Notes: generated by a model from the letters alone, not told the origin. A stretch of DNA of 55,341 nt from Ramlibacter albus (GCF_014297445.1 NZ_JACORU010000019.1:1-55341); one strand, 5' to 3'; shown: positions 1 to 8,541, counted from the first letter of the stretch. Translations and numbers: made by a program.

Positions 1-695
1 CTCGAAGGCCTGCAGACCCTCTGCGATACTGTGCCGACTCGGCTGCCCGCAGTGGCTCGCTGAGTGACGTGCATCTCAGCCTCTCCGGGCTGCGGACTTA
101 CACCACGTCAAGGGACACGACCCAGAGCTCACGGGTTCTCCTCCTAAATTGGACTCTTTTCCGTTATGGAGCGATCTCATTGCTGCGATTGCACTGCCAG
201 CAGCTTACACCTGAGTGTGCCGAGAGCTGATCGCACATATTGCCTTCGCCGAGGGGCAAGCCGCACGCTTCGGGGAAGGGGAGACTCGCCCCATTACAGC
301 TGATGGCACGCACCTGCGCGCAAGGCTCATCACCCTTTTGATTCGAGCCGCCTTACGACCGCTACCGGCCAATCGCAATCGCTCGCCGTGTCTATCGCCA
401 AATGTCGGGTACCGGCAACCGCTGACAGTGGGAAGCGCCAACCTGACCGACCGCCGCCAGTCTGGACAGGTCGTTCCATTCGGCGCGCCGAACGACGGTT
501 CTCGACTCAAAACGGTACGACCTAGATTGAAGCGTCCGACTCGTTCGTCTGCGCATCAGGTGCTAACGAGAACGAGGCAGATCCACTTCCTCCTCTACCC
601 GTATGTCGTGAGGCGCAAACAACGCCTGTCAGTTCTGACAGGTGCCCTATCTCCAACGCCGTGATAAAAATTTAGTTCGCGACTTCGGGAGGCCA
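1..695. other. Gene-free, atypical left end
   Basis: I find no supportable gene here. Open frames of about 100-150 codons exist on both strands between 205 and 664, but their predicted proteins are low-complexity, rich in Arg/Pro/Ser, lack any motif and have no convincing ribosome binding site. Base composition is lower in GC than the interior of the window, as is common around RHS loci. It may be a decayed accessory tract plus the promoter of the gene at 696, but I could not pick a convincing -35/-10 pair. Confidence 0.5.
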
Positions 696-1649
696 ATGAG
701 GCGCAGAACAGCCCTTGCGGGCATCCTTTCACTAGGCGCGCCCCTCTTTGCGGGCCCGTCGGCGATTGCCGGCTCCTCGCCCAACCGAGCAGACCGCGCT
801 GCCCCATTCCCTTCGGCCGTCCGCGCGATTCTGGATCTTCCGGAAGACCGCATTGACGTCGGTCTTGCGGCGCTGACGTTCGCGAGCGTGGTGCACCCAC
901 GAATGGACATCGCCGCCTACTCCGCAAGGATCGATCAGATCGTCCGCGACGCGCGGACCCACATGCAGCGCAAACCAAGCCGCAATTACATCGACATCCT
1001 GATGGCGCTCAATTCGTACCTGTTCGATGTTTGGGGGATGCACTACGACCACTCGAAGGACGCCCGCGGGGTGCAGGCCAACTACTTCCTGAACGGCACC
1101 CTGGATACGAAGAAGGGCATGTGCATCACGATGCCGATGCTGTACCTGGCCGTTGCGCAGCGGCTGGGGCTTCCCATTGCGCCAGCCACGGCGCCTCAAC
1201 ACACGTTCCTGCGGTACATGCGCTTCATGGCGCCGCCGCACAACATCGAGGTCACGAGCGGTGGCGGCGTCATTACCGACGAGGGGTACATCAAGAAGTT
1301 CAGCATTCCCATGCGCGGTGTGGAGAGCGGGGCGTACCTGCGCACGCTCAAGCTGCGCGAGTACCTCGGCGTGATCATGATCCAGACCGCGCTCGTGCTT
1401 CACCCGGCCGGACACCGCCGCGAAGCGCTCGCGTATTTCGAAAAGGCCCGCGAACTGGATGCTCGCGACGTCGTGCCCCTCATGTACCTGGGCCAGTACT
1501 GGCGGCAGGAAGCACACGACGCGTACGTGAGCGGCTCGGCCGATCTGGCGGAGGCGTACTACCAGAGAGGATTGGCTTTCCAACGCCAGGCAAAGAATCT
1601 GGGCTTTGCCCTCAATCCCCTGGCCTCCCTACCTTCAGGAGGACCATGA
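696..1649 (+). CDS. Secreted transglutaminase-like (SirB1/Transglut_core2-type) protein with TPR-like tail
   Basis: 317 aa. I chose the ATG at 696 because GGGAGG lies just upstream (686-691) and because it gives a clean export signal: MRRRTALAGI, then a hydrophobic run to about residue 28, with a twin-arginine-like start. The middle (about residues 110-190) carries KGMCITMPMLYLAVAQRLG followed by PQHTFLRY. This resembles the Cys...His core of the SirB1/Transglut_core2 family (N-P-x-S-L-x-x-x-Y-L-x-x-x-x-R-L-G...H-F-L-x-R), with Cys in KGMC as candidate nucleophile. The C-terminal part (EALAYFEKARELDARDVVPLMY) reads like a TPR. It overlaps the next gene by ATGA, so the two are translationally coupled. 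Substrate unknown; a protease or crosslinking role is inference. Confidence 0.75.
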   Translation: MRRRTALAGILSLGAPLFAGPSAIAGSSPNRADRAAPFPSAVRAILDLPEDRIDVGLAALTFASVVHPRMDIAAYSARIDQIVRDARTHMQRKPSRNYIDILMALNSYLFDVWGMHYDHSKDARGVQANYFLNGTLDTKKGMCITMPMLYLAVAQRLGLPIAPATAPQHTFLRYMRFMAPPHNIEVTSGGGVITDEGYIKKFSIPMRGVESGAYLRTLKLREYLGVIMIQTALVLHPAGHRREALAYFEKARELDARDVVPLMYLGQYWRQEAHDAYVSGSADLAEAYYQRGLAFQRQAKNLGFALNPLASLPSGGP

Positions 1650-2164
1650 TGATGATCCGCAAGTTGATCGTTTCACTTTGCGCCGTAAGCTTCTCGACGG
1701 TTGTTGGTGCGACTTATGTCGACGCCAACCCCCTGACGGGGACCGACCCGATGGGGCTGGCAAACAGCAATGCGGCCAGGATGCCGGTTCCGAACAGGTC
1801 GAAATGCTTCAACTTCGACATCTTCGTGAACTACATCCGTGAAAACTCATTCAACTCGGAGGCACTGCTTGCCACGTTGGCCGCAACGCTGGCGCTTGGC
1901 ACGATGCCCAAGAGCGCCGCGGAATTTCGTGGCTTTGGGCCGCGTGACCAGCTCAACCCGTGGACAGGCCAGCCAAGTCGGTGGGGTGGAAAATCAAGGG
2001 CCGATATCCGGGCTTTCCGTGAGTTCGGTCGAACGCCAGTGGCTCAAGGGATCGGCGCCACTTTCACGGCCGCCACGGCGTTCGAGGGCTACTACGATTG
2101 GGGTGTCATGATGATGGCAATGAACGAGGCAACCAAGCCCGAGGCGTGCCAATGCCGCATCTGA
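1646..2164 (+). CDS. Sec-signal protein starting at an RHS core/tip junction (orphan RHS tail)
   Basis: 172 aa. The start ATG at 1646 overlaps the upstream stop and has CAGGAGG at 1636-1642. Residues 1-22 (MMMIRKLIVSLCAVSFSTVV) form a classic Sec signal. The mature part begins with TYVDANPLTGTDPMGLAN, which is the conserved end of the RHS-repeat-associated core (Y-x-N-P-L-x-x-x-D-P-x-G-L), where polymorphic toxin tips begin in full RHS proteins. No RHS repeats lie upstream, so this is not simply the end of a broken RHS gene in this frame. The remaining 130 residues match no domain I recognise; they end in a C-x-C motif (EACQCRI) and have a hydrophobic helix near GATFTAATAF. It could be an orphan tip module, a silent cassette or a periplasmic effector. 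Confidence 0.65.
   Translation: MMMIRKLIVSLCAVSFSTVVGATYVDANPLTGTDPMGLANSNAARMPVPNRSKCFNFDIFVNYIRENSFNSEALLATLAATLALGTMPKSAAEFRGFGPRDQLNPWTGQPSRWGGKSRADIRAFREFGRTPVAQGIGATFTAATAFEGYYDWGVMMMAMNEATKPEACQCRI
1745..1768 (+). repeat. RHS junction repeat, left copy
   Basis: This is 24 bp (GACCCGATGGGG then CTGGCAAACAGC) encoding the DPMGLANS part of the RHS core end. It matches the right copy at 54858-54881, in inverted orientation, at 22 of 24 positions. Confidence 0.75.
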
Positions 2165-2541
2165 AAGCTGCTTTGCCGGAGGTGACCGAGGCAGAGATTC
2201 GGCGGCACGCATTGGAGCGGGTCGCCGCCATTTTCAGAAGGCCCGTCGAGCAAATCCAGCCCGCCATGGCCTGGGGAAGTGACCTGAGGGCCAGCTCAGT
2301 ATCGGACTTCCGCTACAACGAACACGACACCCTCCTGCATGACATTCGCGATGTGGCCGACGCCAGGACGCTTGCCGAAATCGAGTCGGGGCAGCTGACG
2401 GTTCGCACTGTGGGCGAATACTGCGACCACATGGCCCGGTGCTACCAGACCAACCCGGCAGAGGTGGCCCATATCCTGAAGCTGCCGGGCCTCACTTCAA
2501 CATCGAAGTGGCGAACGCTGCTTGAGCGAATCGGTTTCTGA
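2152..2541 (+). CDS. Small acyl-carrier-protein-like protein
   Basis: 129 aa. It starts inside the end of the preceding gene (13-nt overlap, GAGG at 2141), which implies coupling; an in-frame start at 2098 is possible but would lie wholly inside the upstream gene. The layout is that of an acyl carrier protein: an N-terminal helix (EIRRHALERVAAIFRRPVEQI), then WGSDLRASSVSDF where carriers have D-L-G-x-D-S-L, then TVRTVGEYCDHM like the closing T-V-x-x-x-x-x-Y-I helix. The Ser of the phosphopantetheine site would be kept, while Asp and Leu of DSL are Ser and Val. Similarity is weak and judged by eye. Position after an RHS tail also fits an immunity protein. Confidence 0.6.
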   Translation: MPHLKAALPEVTEAEIRRHALERVAAIFRRPVEQIQPAMAWGSDLRASSVSDFRYNEHDTLLHDIRDVADARTLAEIESGQLTVRTVGEYCDHMARCYQTNPAEVAHILKLPGLTSTSKWRTLLERIGF

Positions 2542-2603
2542 GCCAGGAGTTCTTCGTTCTGACAACGATCTTCAACGACTGGCCCATTTTCGCGAGCATC
2601 CTC

Positions 2604-2819
2604 GTGCTCGCCGCGTCTCTTTTCGCCAGCGTTGGCGAGCTTGAACTCCTGAAATCGCGCGGCCCGGTATGCGTGACATGGGCCATCGGGGCATTGGGCG
2701 CGCTCGCAGCCACCGGCAGTTCCAGCTACTCGATCGTGATCAGGATCGCAGTGCTGGCCGTTTTGCTCGCAGCTTATGCGTGGGCGATTCGATGGATCCT
2801 CAGGGACTTGGGCCGCTGA
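2604..2819 (+). CDS. Small membrane protein, start uncertain
   Basis: At least 71 aa, with two or three hydrophobic segments: the upstream in-frame residues plus LAASLFASVG, CVTWAIGALGALAATG, and VIRIAVLAVLLAAYAWAI. The GTG at 2604 would cut into the first membrane helix, because the in-frame codons upstream read WPIFASI and are hydrophobic. The frame is open back to 2526 and has no ATG, GTG or TTG there. A CTG at 2559, with AGGAG at 2545-2549, is a plausible non-standard start and would give 86 aa. It is the last gene of the four-gene cluster and no family is recognised. It could serve as a membrane partner or immunity protein. Confidence 0.5.
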   Translation: MLAASLFASVGELELLKSRGPVCVTWAIGALGALAATGSSSYSIVIRIAVLAVLLAAYAWAIRWILRDLGR

Positions 2820-3123
2820 AGCCCCGAATCCGGCGCGCCAAAATCTCCCGCCACCGACGCGAAGAAGACAGCTCCAGTTCCAGCAAGGAGGTATCGAGCT
2901 GCCGTCTCGAACACGATTCGAGTTCAGCCTCCAGTTCGCGGACTCTTTCGTGCACCAGGGCCCAACGATCGAATGCGGCACGGACCCACTCATCCCGAGC
3001 GGGGTCGGTTTCCTTGCTTTCGTACTTCACTTCGCCGCTCCATCCCAACGTTGGCGGTCTGCCTTCGGCCCGAAGGTAAACCAACACGGCGGGACGCGCA
3101 TCCTGCGAACGCAGGATGCGCAC
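2800..3123 (-). CDS. Hypothetical protein with coiled coil (doubtful)
   Basis: 107 aa, rich in charged residues, with a heptad-like stretch VHERVRELEAELES. It overlaps the small membrane gene tail-to-tail by 20 nt. Its ATG lies directly beyond the P450 stop codon and inside the 3096-3121 hairpin, which makes that start unlikely to be efficient; a GTG twelve codons in is an alternative. No family is recognised. It might equally be a chance open frame in GC-rich DNA, although residue composition is fairly protein-like. Confidence 0.35.
   Translation of the reverse strand: MRILRSQDARPAVLVYLRAEGRPPTLGWSGEVKYESKETDPARDEWVRAAFDRWALVHERVRELEAELESCSRRQLDTSLLELELSSSRRWREILARRIRGFSGPSP
3096..3121 (-). 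terminator. Perfect 12-bp-arm hairpin after the P450 gene
   Basis: GCGCATCCTGCG, a two-base AA centre, then its exact complement CGCAGGATGCGC. It sits 2 nt beyond the P450 stop codon on the minus strand. There is no T-run, so it may be an intrinsic terminator of the GC-rich type or a 3'-end stabiliser. Confidence 0.6.
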
Positions 3124-4575
3124 TCACGCCGCGCGCAACGTCATCCTCAGGCCCACGGGCGCCATCGCGAACATCAGGCGCTCGGCCGGTTCGCTGCCAT
3201 CTTCCGTGCCTACGCTGGCGAGCTCGAAGTTATCGAGCAGCGTCACCATCACCATCTTCATCTCCTGCAGCGCCAGGTAGCGCCCCGGGCACATCCGCGG
3301 CCCGGCGCCGAATGGCATCGACACCCGCTTGGCGGATGCCGGCGAGTACCCGCCCTCGCCCAGCCAGCGCTCGGGCTTGAACAGCTTCGCCTCGGGAACA
3401 TGCTGGTCGTCGATGCTGTCATGGCGCATCAGGGCCATCACCATCGTGCCCGTCGGCACGGCAACGTCGCCGACGACGCCATCCTTCAAGGCCTCCAGCC
3501 CGAGCAGCGGCGCCACCGGCCGCAGCCGCATCGTCTCGTGCATGCACGCCTCGACGTAGTCCAGCTGCGCAAGTGCCTCCTGCGTGACCGGGCCGCCGCC
3601 GGCCATCACGCGGCGCACCTCGCCCTGTGCGCGCGCGAGCGCCTCGGGGTGCCGGGCGAGCAGCCAGATCGCCCATGCCAGCGTGTTCGCGGTCGTGTCC
3701 TCGCCGGCCAGCAGCATCGTCATCACGTTGCCGCTGACCTGGTCGTCGGTGATGCCGCTGCCCGGTTCGTCGGCAGCCACGATCATGGCTTCGAGCAGGT
3801 TCTGCGGCGCAGCGCGGCGCGCGGGGTCCGCCAGGCGCTCGCGCGCAGCGGCAATGAAGCCGTCGATGGCGCGATTGACCTCCACCAACGCGACGTCGAG
3901 CGCCTTGTCCGAAGGCAGCTTGAACCAGCGCCAGTACGGCAGCGGCGAGATGATCCGGGTGAAGAGCTTCGGGAAGATCTTGTCGAGGTGCCGCTGGATG
4001 ATGTTCTCGTCGGAACCCAGCGTGTTGACGTCGGTGCCGAAGGCCAGGCCTGCGATCGCATCCACGGTGAAGCGCATCAGGTCGGCCTGCAGGTCCACGG
4101 CGCGCCCGCTGGCGGCCGCCTTGTGCCACAGGGTCGCGAGGCGCTCGCCGCACCGGACCAGCGAAGGGTAATAAGCTGAGACGTGGCCCGGGTCGAAGGC
4201 TGCCATCACCATGCGGCGCTGCCGCCGCCAGGCGTCGCCTTCGGCGCCGAAGAGGCCCGGCTTCATGCCCATCTCGAGGGCGATCCTTTGCTGGCGCAAC
4301 GTGCGGCGGAAACCGTCGGGCCGCTCACGGAGAGCCGCGGCAACGGCCGCATGGTCGGCCGCGACCAGGACCGTGGTCGGGCCCATGCGCAGCCTGAAGA
4401 AACGGCCATAGGTCGAAGCCCATTGCGCAAGCTGCAGGTGCATGCGGGCGGGTTCGAGTTGCAACAGGTTGCCCACCAGGGGCCAACCCGCGGGGCCGGG
4501 CAGTTCGGCCAGTTGGCGCAGGGGTGCTGCAGGAGCGCCCGGGTCGCGCCCGTCGGTAGGCATCTGTGCGGACAA
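3124..4575 (-). CDS. Cytochrome P450
   Basis: 483 aa, the normal size for a bacterial P450. All core motifs are present: proline-rich start PGPAGWPLVGNLLQL (about residues 26-40), I-helix oxygen-activation motif AGEDTTANT (about 288), K-helix ExxR in HETMRLRP (about 345), the PERW motif, and the heme-binding loop FGAGPRMCPGR with thiolate Cys near residue 427. It has no membrane anchor, so it is cytosolic and needs separate ferredoxin/reductase partners, none of which are encoded nearby. It is divergent from a flavin monooxygenase with a 118-bp shared promoter region, suggesting co-regulated oxidation of one hydrophobic substrate. I cannot assign a CYP family or substrate. Confidence 0.95.
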   Translation of the reverse strand: MSAQMPTDGRDPGAPAAPLRQLAELPGPAGWPLVGNLLQLEPARMHLQLAQWASTYGRFFRLRMGPTTVLVAADHAAVAAALRERPDGFRRTLRQQRIALEMGMKPGLFGAEGDAWRRQRRMVMAAFDPGHVSAYYPSLVRCGERLATLWHKAAASGRAVDLQADLMRFTVDAIAGLAFGTDVNTLGSDENIIQRHLDKIFPKLFTRIISPLPYWRWFKLPSDKALDVALVEVNRAIDGFIAAARERLADPARRAAPQNLLEAMIVAADEPGSGITDDQVSGNVMTMLLAGEDTTANTLAWAIWLLARHPEALARAQGEVRRVMAGGGPVTQEALAQLDYVEACMHETMRLRPVAPLLGLEALKDGVVGDVAVPTGTMVMALMRHDSIDDQHVPEAKLFKPERWLGEGGYSPASAKRVSMPFGAGPRMCPGRYLALQEMKMVMVTLLDNFELASVGTEDGSEPAERLMFAMAPVGLRMTLRAA

Positions 4576-4693
4576 TCGATCTTCCTCGTTGGGTGGGTCG
4601 CAAGCTTAGCGCGAACACCGCCGGGCGCACGCCCAGTGACACGTGGCCGCAAGCGCAGCAGAATCCCCCGCACCACCTGGGGGGACGCTGTCC

Positions 4694-6307
4694 ATGAACC
4701 ATACGGACGAAGCCGAACTTCTCGACCTGCTTATCGTAGGCGCAGGCTTCAGCGGCATGGCGATGCTGCACCGCTGCCGCGCCATGGGGCTTCGCGCACT
4801 CGCGATCGAAGCCGCGCCGAGCGTCGGCGGCACCTGGTACCACAACCGCTACCCCGGCGCGCGCGTGGACATCCAGAGCCTCGAATACTCCTTCTCCATC
4901 GACGAGGACCTGCAGCAGGAGTGGCACTGGACCGAGCGCTACGCATCGCAGCCGGAGCTGCTGCGCTATGCGAACCACGTGGCCGATCGCCTCGACCTGC
5001 GGCGCGACATCCGGTTGTCGACACGGCTCGAGGAAGCGCACTGGGACGAGGCGACTGCCACATGGCATGCGCAGGCCACCAACGGCAGCCGCTGGCGCGC
5101 TCGCTTCATCCTGATGGCCACGGGCCCGCTCTCCGCGCCGAGTTCACCGCACTTCGAAGGCCTCGACAACTTTGGCGGGCGCGTGCTGCACACGGCGGCA
5201 TGGCCGCATGAACCTGTGGACTTCGAAGGCCTGAAGGTCGGCGTCGTGGGCACGGGGTCATCCGGGGTCCAGGTCATCCCGCAGCTCGCGCGTCGCGCGA
5301 AGTCGGTGACGGTGTTCCAGCGCACGCCCGCGTACGTCGTACCCGCGCACAACGGCCCGCTCGATCCGGCATGGGAGGCGAGCATCAAGGGCGACTACCC
5401 CGGCTTCCGCGCGCGAACGCGCAAGATGCGCGGCGGCTTCGGCAGCGAGCACCCGCCGTACATGGTGTCGGCACTGGACGTCGCGCCCGAAGAGCGGCAG
5501 GCGAGGTACGAGGAGCGCTGGCGCGTCGGCGGCTTCGCCTTCCTCGGCACCTTCTACGACACCATGCTGGACGAGCGCTCGAATGCGCTCGCGGCCGAGT
5601 TCGTCCGCGACAAGATCCGGGCCACCGTGCGCGACCCGCAAACAGCGGCCGCCCTCTGCCCCGACTACCCCATCGGCTGCAAGCGCCTGTGCGTCGACAG
5701 CGCCGGCTACTACGAGACGTACAACCTCCCGCACGTGTCGCTGGTGGACCTGCGCAAGTCGCCGATCGAGCGCGTCACCCAACGCGGCATCGTGAGCGGT
5801 GGAACGGAGCACGACCTCGATGTCCTCGTCCTCGCCACCGGCTTCGACGCCATGACAGGCACCCTCATGCGGCTGGACGTGCGGGGACGCGATGGCGCCA
5901 CGTTCCGCGAGCAGTGGCAGCACGGCCCGTTGAACTACCTGGGCCTCATGACCCGCGGCTTCCCGAACCTGTTCCACATCGCCGGCGCGGGCAGCACGGC
6001 CGCTTTCACCAACGTGATCGTGAGCATCGAGCATCATGTGGACTGGATCGCGACGTGCATCGCGTGGATGCGCGAGCGCGGCCTCGCGAGCATCGAACCG
6101 GGCGAGGACGCGCAGGCCGCCTGGATGGACTACGTGCTGCAAACCGCCAAGGGCACCGTGATGCTCGGTTGCAACTCCTGGTACCTGGGCGCCAACGTGC
6201 CCGGCAAGCCGCGCGTGTTCATGCCGTTGATCAGCGGCTACCCGGCTTATGCGGAGCGTTGTGCGCAGGTCGCGGCACGCGGCTATGAGGGGTTCGTCCT
6301 GGAGTGA
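4694..6307 (+). CDS. FAD-dependent Baeyer-Villiger-type monooxygenase
   Basis: 537 aa from the ATG at 4694. An upstream in-frame ATG at 4643 would add 17 unlikely residues. It has two Rossmann motifs: GAGFSG (residues 16-21, FAD) and GTGSSG (about 186, NADPH). Between them lies FGGRVLHTAAWP, the F-x-G-x-x-x-H-x-x-x-W-P fingerprint of Baeyer-Villiger monooxygenases, at about 160. An ATG-type motif (LATGFD) and FPNLFHIAGAGS near the C terminus also fit the cyclohexanone/phenylacetone monooxygenase group. It is expected to insert oxygen next to a ketone using NADPH and O2. It is divergent from the P450, so a P450-made alcohol/ketone could be its substrate; that link is inference. Confidence 0.9.
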   Translation: MNHTDEAELLDLLIVGAGFSGMAMLHRCRAMGLRALAIEAAPSVGGTWYHNRYPGARVDIQSLEYSFSIDEDLQQEWHWTERYASQPELLRYANHVADRLDLRRDIRLSTRLEEAHWDEATATWHAQATNGSRWRARFILMATGPLSAPSSPHFEGLDNFGGRVLHTAAWPHEPVDFEGLKVGVVGTGSSGVQVIPQLARRAKSVTVFQRTPAYVVPAHNGPLDPAWEASIKGDYPGFRARTRKMRGGFGSEHPPYMVSALDVAPEERQARYEERWRVGGFAFLGTFYDTMLDERSNALAAEFVRDKIRATVRDPQTAAALCPDYPIGCKRLCVDSAGYYETYNLPHVSLVDLRKSPIERVTQRGIVSGGTEHDLDVLVLATGFDAMTGTLMRLDVRGRDGATFREQWQHGPLNYLGLMTRGFPNLFHIAGAGSTAAFTNVIVSIEHHVDWIATCIAWMRERGLASIEPGEDAQAAWMDYVLQTAKGTVMLGCNSWYLGANVPGKPRVFMPLISGYPAYAERCAQVAARGYEGFVLE

Positions 6308-6480
6308 CAGACGGCAATCACGCTCCACACTCCTATCGAAAGCGGGCAGGTAGGCCTGCTATGTTGCGCTGCCACAGACGTACGAAACCGCACATGAGCG
6401 AACCTTTGCGCCTGCTACGCTGCGCCCGAGAGAACATAGTGGCCCGCGAGCCAGCTGCCACTCACCTCTTTGGAGACTCC

Positions 6481-7380
6481 ATGAAATCGATCATGAGCTT
6501 CGTACGAACGTCCTTCCTCGCCCTTTCGACGTTGCTGATTGCATCATGCAGCGCCCCAGTGCGGGCCCCCTGGAACGTGCCGGAAAACGTGAATGTCATG
6601 AACGTCAACGGGTACCCCATGGCTTATGTGGACGAAGGCCGCGGGCCGCTTCTCGTGATCGTTCACGGCACGTTGGCGGACTATCGCACCATGGCACCCC
6701 TGAGCGCGCTCTCCGATGCATTCACAGTGCGCCGGGTGAGCCTGCGCCACTTTTTCCCGGAGAAATGGGACGGTAGCGGCGCCACCTTTTCGGCGAGGCA
6801 GCATGCGCTGGACCTTGCCGCAATGCTCGAGCGCGCGGGGCCGCCGGTCGACTTGATGGGTTGGTCCTCTGGCGGGCTGGTTGCGTATGAGGTGGCGCGA
6901 ACGCGGCCCGAACTCGTACGCCGGCTTATCCTCGTGGAGGCGGTCACAGGTTCACTGCTGGGTCGGGAAACGGAAGCGGCTATCGCAGCGCGCAAGAAGC
7001 GAACGAGCGACTTTGCTGCAACTCTCCGCGCGGATGTCGCCCGTGGCGCAGCGGCGGCCGTCGACGCGATCAACGGTGCCGGTGCATGGGAGCGGATGCC
7101 GCCGGAGAACAGGCAGATCGTGAGCGACAACGTGTGGAGCGTGGTCGGAGCGGGCATGGACGATCCTCGGCCCGTCGAGTGCGCCGAGTTTGGCGCGCTC
7201 AAAATGCCCGTCCTGCTGATCCAAGGCGAAAGGACCGCGCCGCGTTTCAAGGAAATCGTCGCCGCTCAGGCACGTTGTTTGCCGACAGCGCGCCTCGTCA
7301 CGATCCCGAACGCCGGTCACCCTTCCCACCGCGAGAACCCGACCGCCATGAACGAGGCGGTGCGACAGTTCCTCAAGTAA
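6481..7380 (+). CDS. Alpha/beta-hydrolase lipoprotein
   Basis: 299 aa. The ATG at 6481 is preceded by GGAGA. The N terminus is a lipoprotein signal with lipobox IASC (Cys at residue 23), so the protein should be membrane-anchored in the periplasm. The fold signature is clear: oxyanion VHGT, nucleophile elbow GWSSGG, a late strand VLLIQGERT carrying the probable acidic residue, and the catalytic His in NAGHPSHREN. The substrate is unknown; ester or lactone hydrolysis would suit the product of the upstream Baeyer-Villiger enzyme, but the 173-bp gap and the lipoprotein signal do not prove an operon. The gap shows no strong promoter. Confidence 0.85.
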   Translation: MKSIMSFVRTSFLALSTLLIASCSAPVRAPWNVPENVNVMNVNGYPMAYVDEGRGPLLVIVHGTLADYRTMAPLSALSDAFTVRRVSLRHFFPEKWDGSGATFSARQHALDLAAMLERAGPPVDLMGWSSGGLVAYEVARTRPELVRRLILVEAVTGSLLGRETEAAIAARKKRTSDFAATLRADVARGAAAAVDAINGAGAWERMPPENRQIVSDNVWSVVGAGMDDPRPVECAEFGALKMPVLLIQGERTAPRFKEIVAAQARCLPTARLVTIPNAGHPSHRENPTAMNEAVRQFLK

Positions 7381-7463
7381 GAGCCGGACGCGATCTAACG
7401 CCTGACGACTTCGCAGGGGCTGGTGGCTGCTTCTGGCCCGGAAGTGGCCGTCATTGCCCCCAC

Positions 7464-8447
7464 CTACTCGTCGGCCTTCACGCCGGTCTCGTCGATCACC
7501 TTCGACCACTTCGCAAGCTCCGCGCGCAAACGCCCCGACGCCTCGGCCGGGGTCTGCGGCGGCAGGGTGTAGACGCCTTGCTGCAGGAACTGCTCCTTCG
7601 CAGCCGGGTCCTGCATGATCTTGCCGATCTCCGCGTTCAGTCGAGCCATCACGTCCGAAGGCGTGCCTGCCGGCGCCATGACACCGAAGGTGGACACTAC
7701 GTCGAAGTCCTTCCAGCCCGACTCGTTGACGGTGGGCACGTCGGGCAGCATGGAGATGCGCTGCGGCGTGGTGACGGCCAGGGCCCGCAGCTTGCCCGCG
7801 CGGACCTGCTGCAGCGCGGCGGGCACGGTTTCGGCTGCCATCAGCACCTGCCCGCCCACGAGGTCGGTCATTGCCGGGCCGCTGCCCTTGTACGGCACAT
7901 GGATCATGTCGGCGCCGCTTTGCACGCGGAACATCTCGACCGCCATGCGCTGCGGCGCTCCCGCGCCCGAAGACGCATAGGTCAGCTTCTTCGGGTTGGC
8001 CTTCGCGTAGGCGACGAGCTGCTGGAAGCTCGTGGCCGGCACCGACGGGTGCACCACGAACACCAGCGGGACGTAGCCCACCACCTGCACCGGCGCCAGG
8101 TCCTTCTGCAGGTCGTACGAGAGCTTGCCGCGTTCGAGGCGCGCCATGGTCGAGTGCGATGTCATGGCCGCCATGAGCAGCGTGTAGCCATCCGGCTTCG
8201 CTTTCGCAACGAGGTCCGCGCCGATGTTGCCGCCGGCGCCGCCGCGGTTGTCGATGACGACCTGCTGGCCGACCGCGGTGGACAGGCGCTGCGCGATGAT
8301 GCGGCCGATCACGTCGGTGGCGCCCCCGGGCGGGTAAGGGACGACGAGCTTGATCGGGTGCTCCGGCCAGGCGGCGAGCGCCGCAACGGGCAGCAAGGCG
8401 GCGATGACGACACTGGCGCACATCGCGCGGCGAAGGATGCGGGGCAT
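7464..8447 (-). CDS. Bug/TctC-family tripartite tricarboxylate receptor
   Basis: 327 aa periplasmic binding protein. The signal peptide spans residues 1-25 (cleavage near LAA-WPE). Family hallmarks are IKLVVPYPPGGATDV near the start, VIDNRGGAGGNIGAD, PDGYTLL, and IHVPYKGSGPAMTDLVGGQV. Members bind carboxylates or other small organics and hand them to TctAB, which is not encoded in this window, so this is an orphan receptor. It lies downstream of the LysR gene on the same strand, 94 bp away. The ligand cannot be read from sequence. Confidence 0.93.
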   Translation of the reverse strand: MPRILRRAMCASVVIAALLPVAALAAWPEHPIKLVVPYPPGGATDVIGRIIAQRLSTAVGQQVVIDNRGGAGGNIGADLVAKAKPDGYTLLMAAMTSHSTMARLERGKLSYDLQKDLAPVQVVGYVPLVFVVHPSVPATSFQQLVAYAKANPKKLTYASSGAGAPQRMAVEMFRVQSGADMIHVPYKGSGPAMTDLVGGQVLMAAETVPAALQQVRAGKLRALAVTTPQRISMLPDVPTVNESGWKDFDVVSTFGVMAPAGTPSDVMARLNAEIGKIMQDPAAKEQFLQQGVYTLPPQTPAEASGRLRAELAKWSKVIDETGVKADE

Positions 8448-8541
8448 GGGGCTTGTCTCCTGACGTGGTAGGTACTGCGAGCGGCAAGTGTGCCGGATTC
8501 GCTGGGCGTTGTGGCCCTCAAGTACCTGCCCGGGGAAATCG

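Noticed and set aside
205..664. Open frames of 101 and 149 codons near the left edge
   Set aside because: They overlap one another on opposite strands, lack ribosome sites and recognisable segments, and composition is not protein-like.
5258..6328. A long minus-strand frame over the Baeyer-Villiger gene
   Set aside because: His/Arg/Val-rich antisense shadow of a gene with clear FAD and NADPH motifs.
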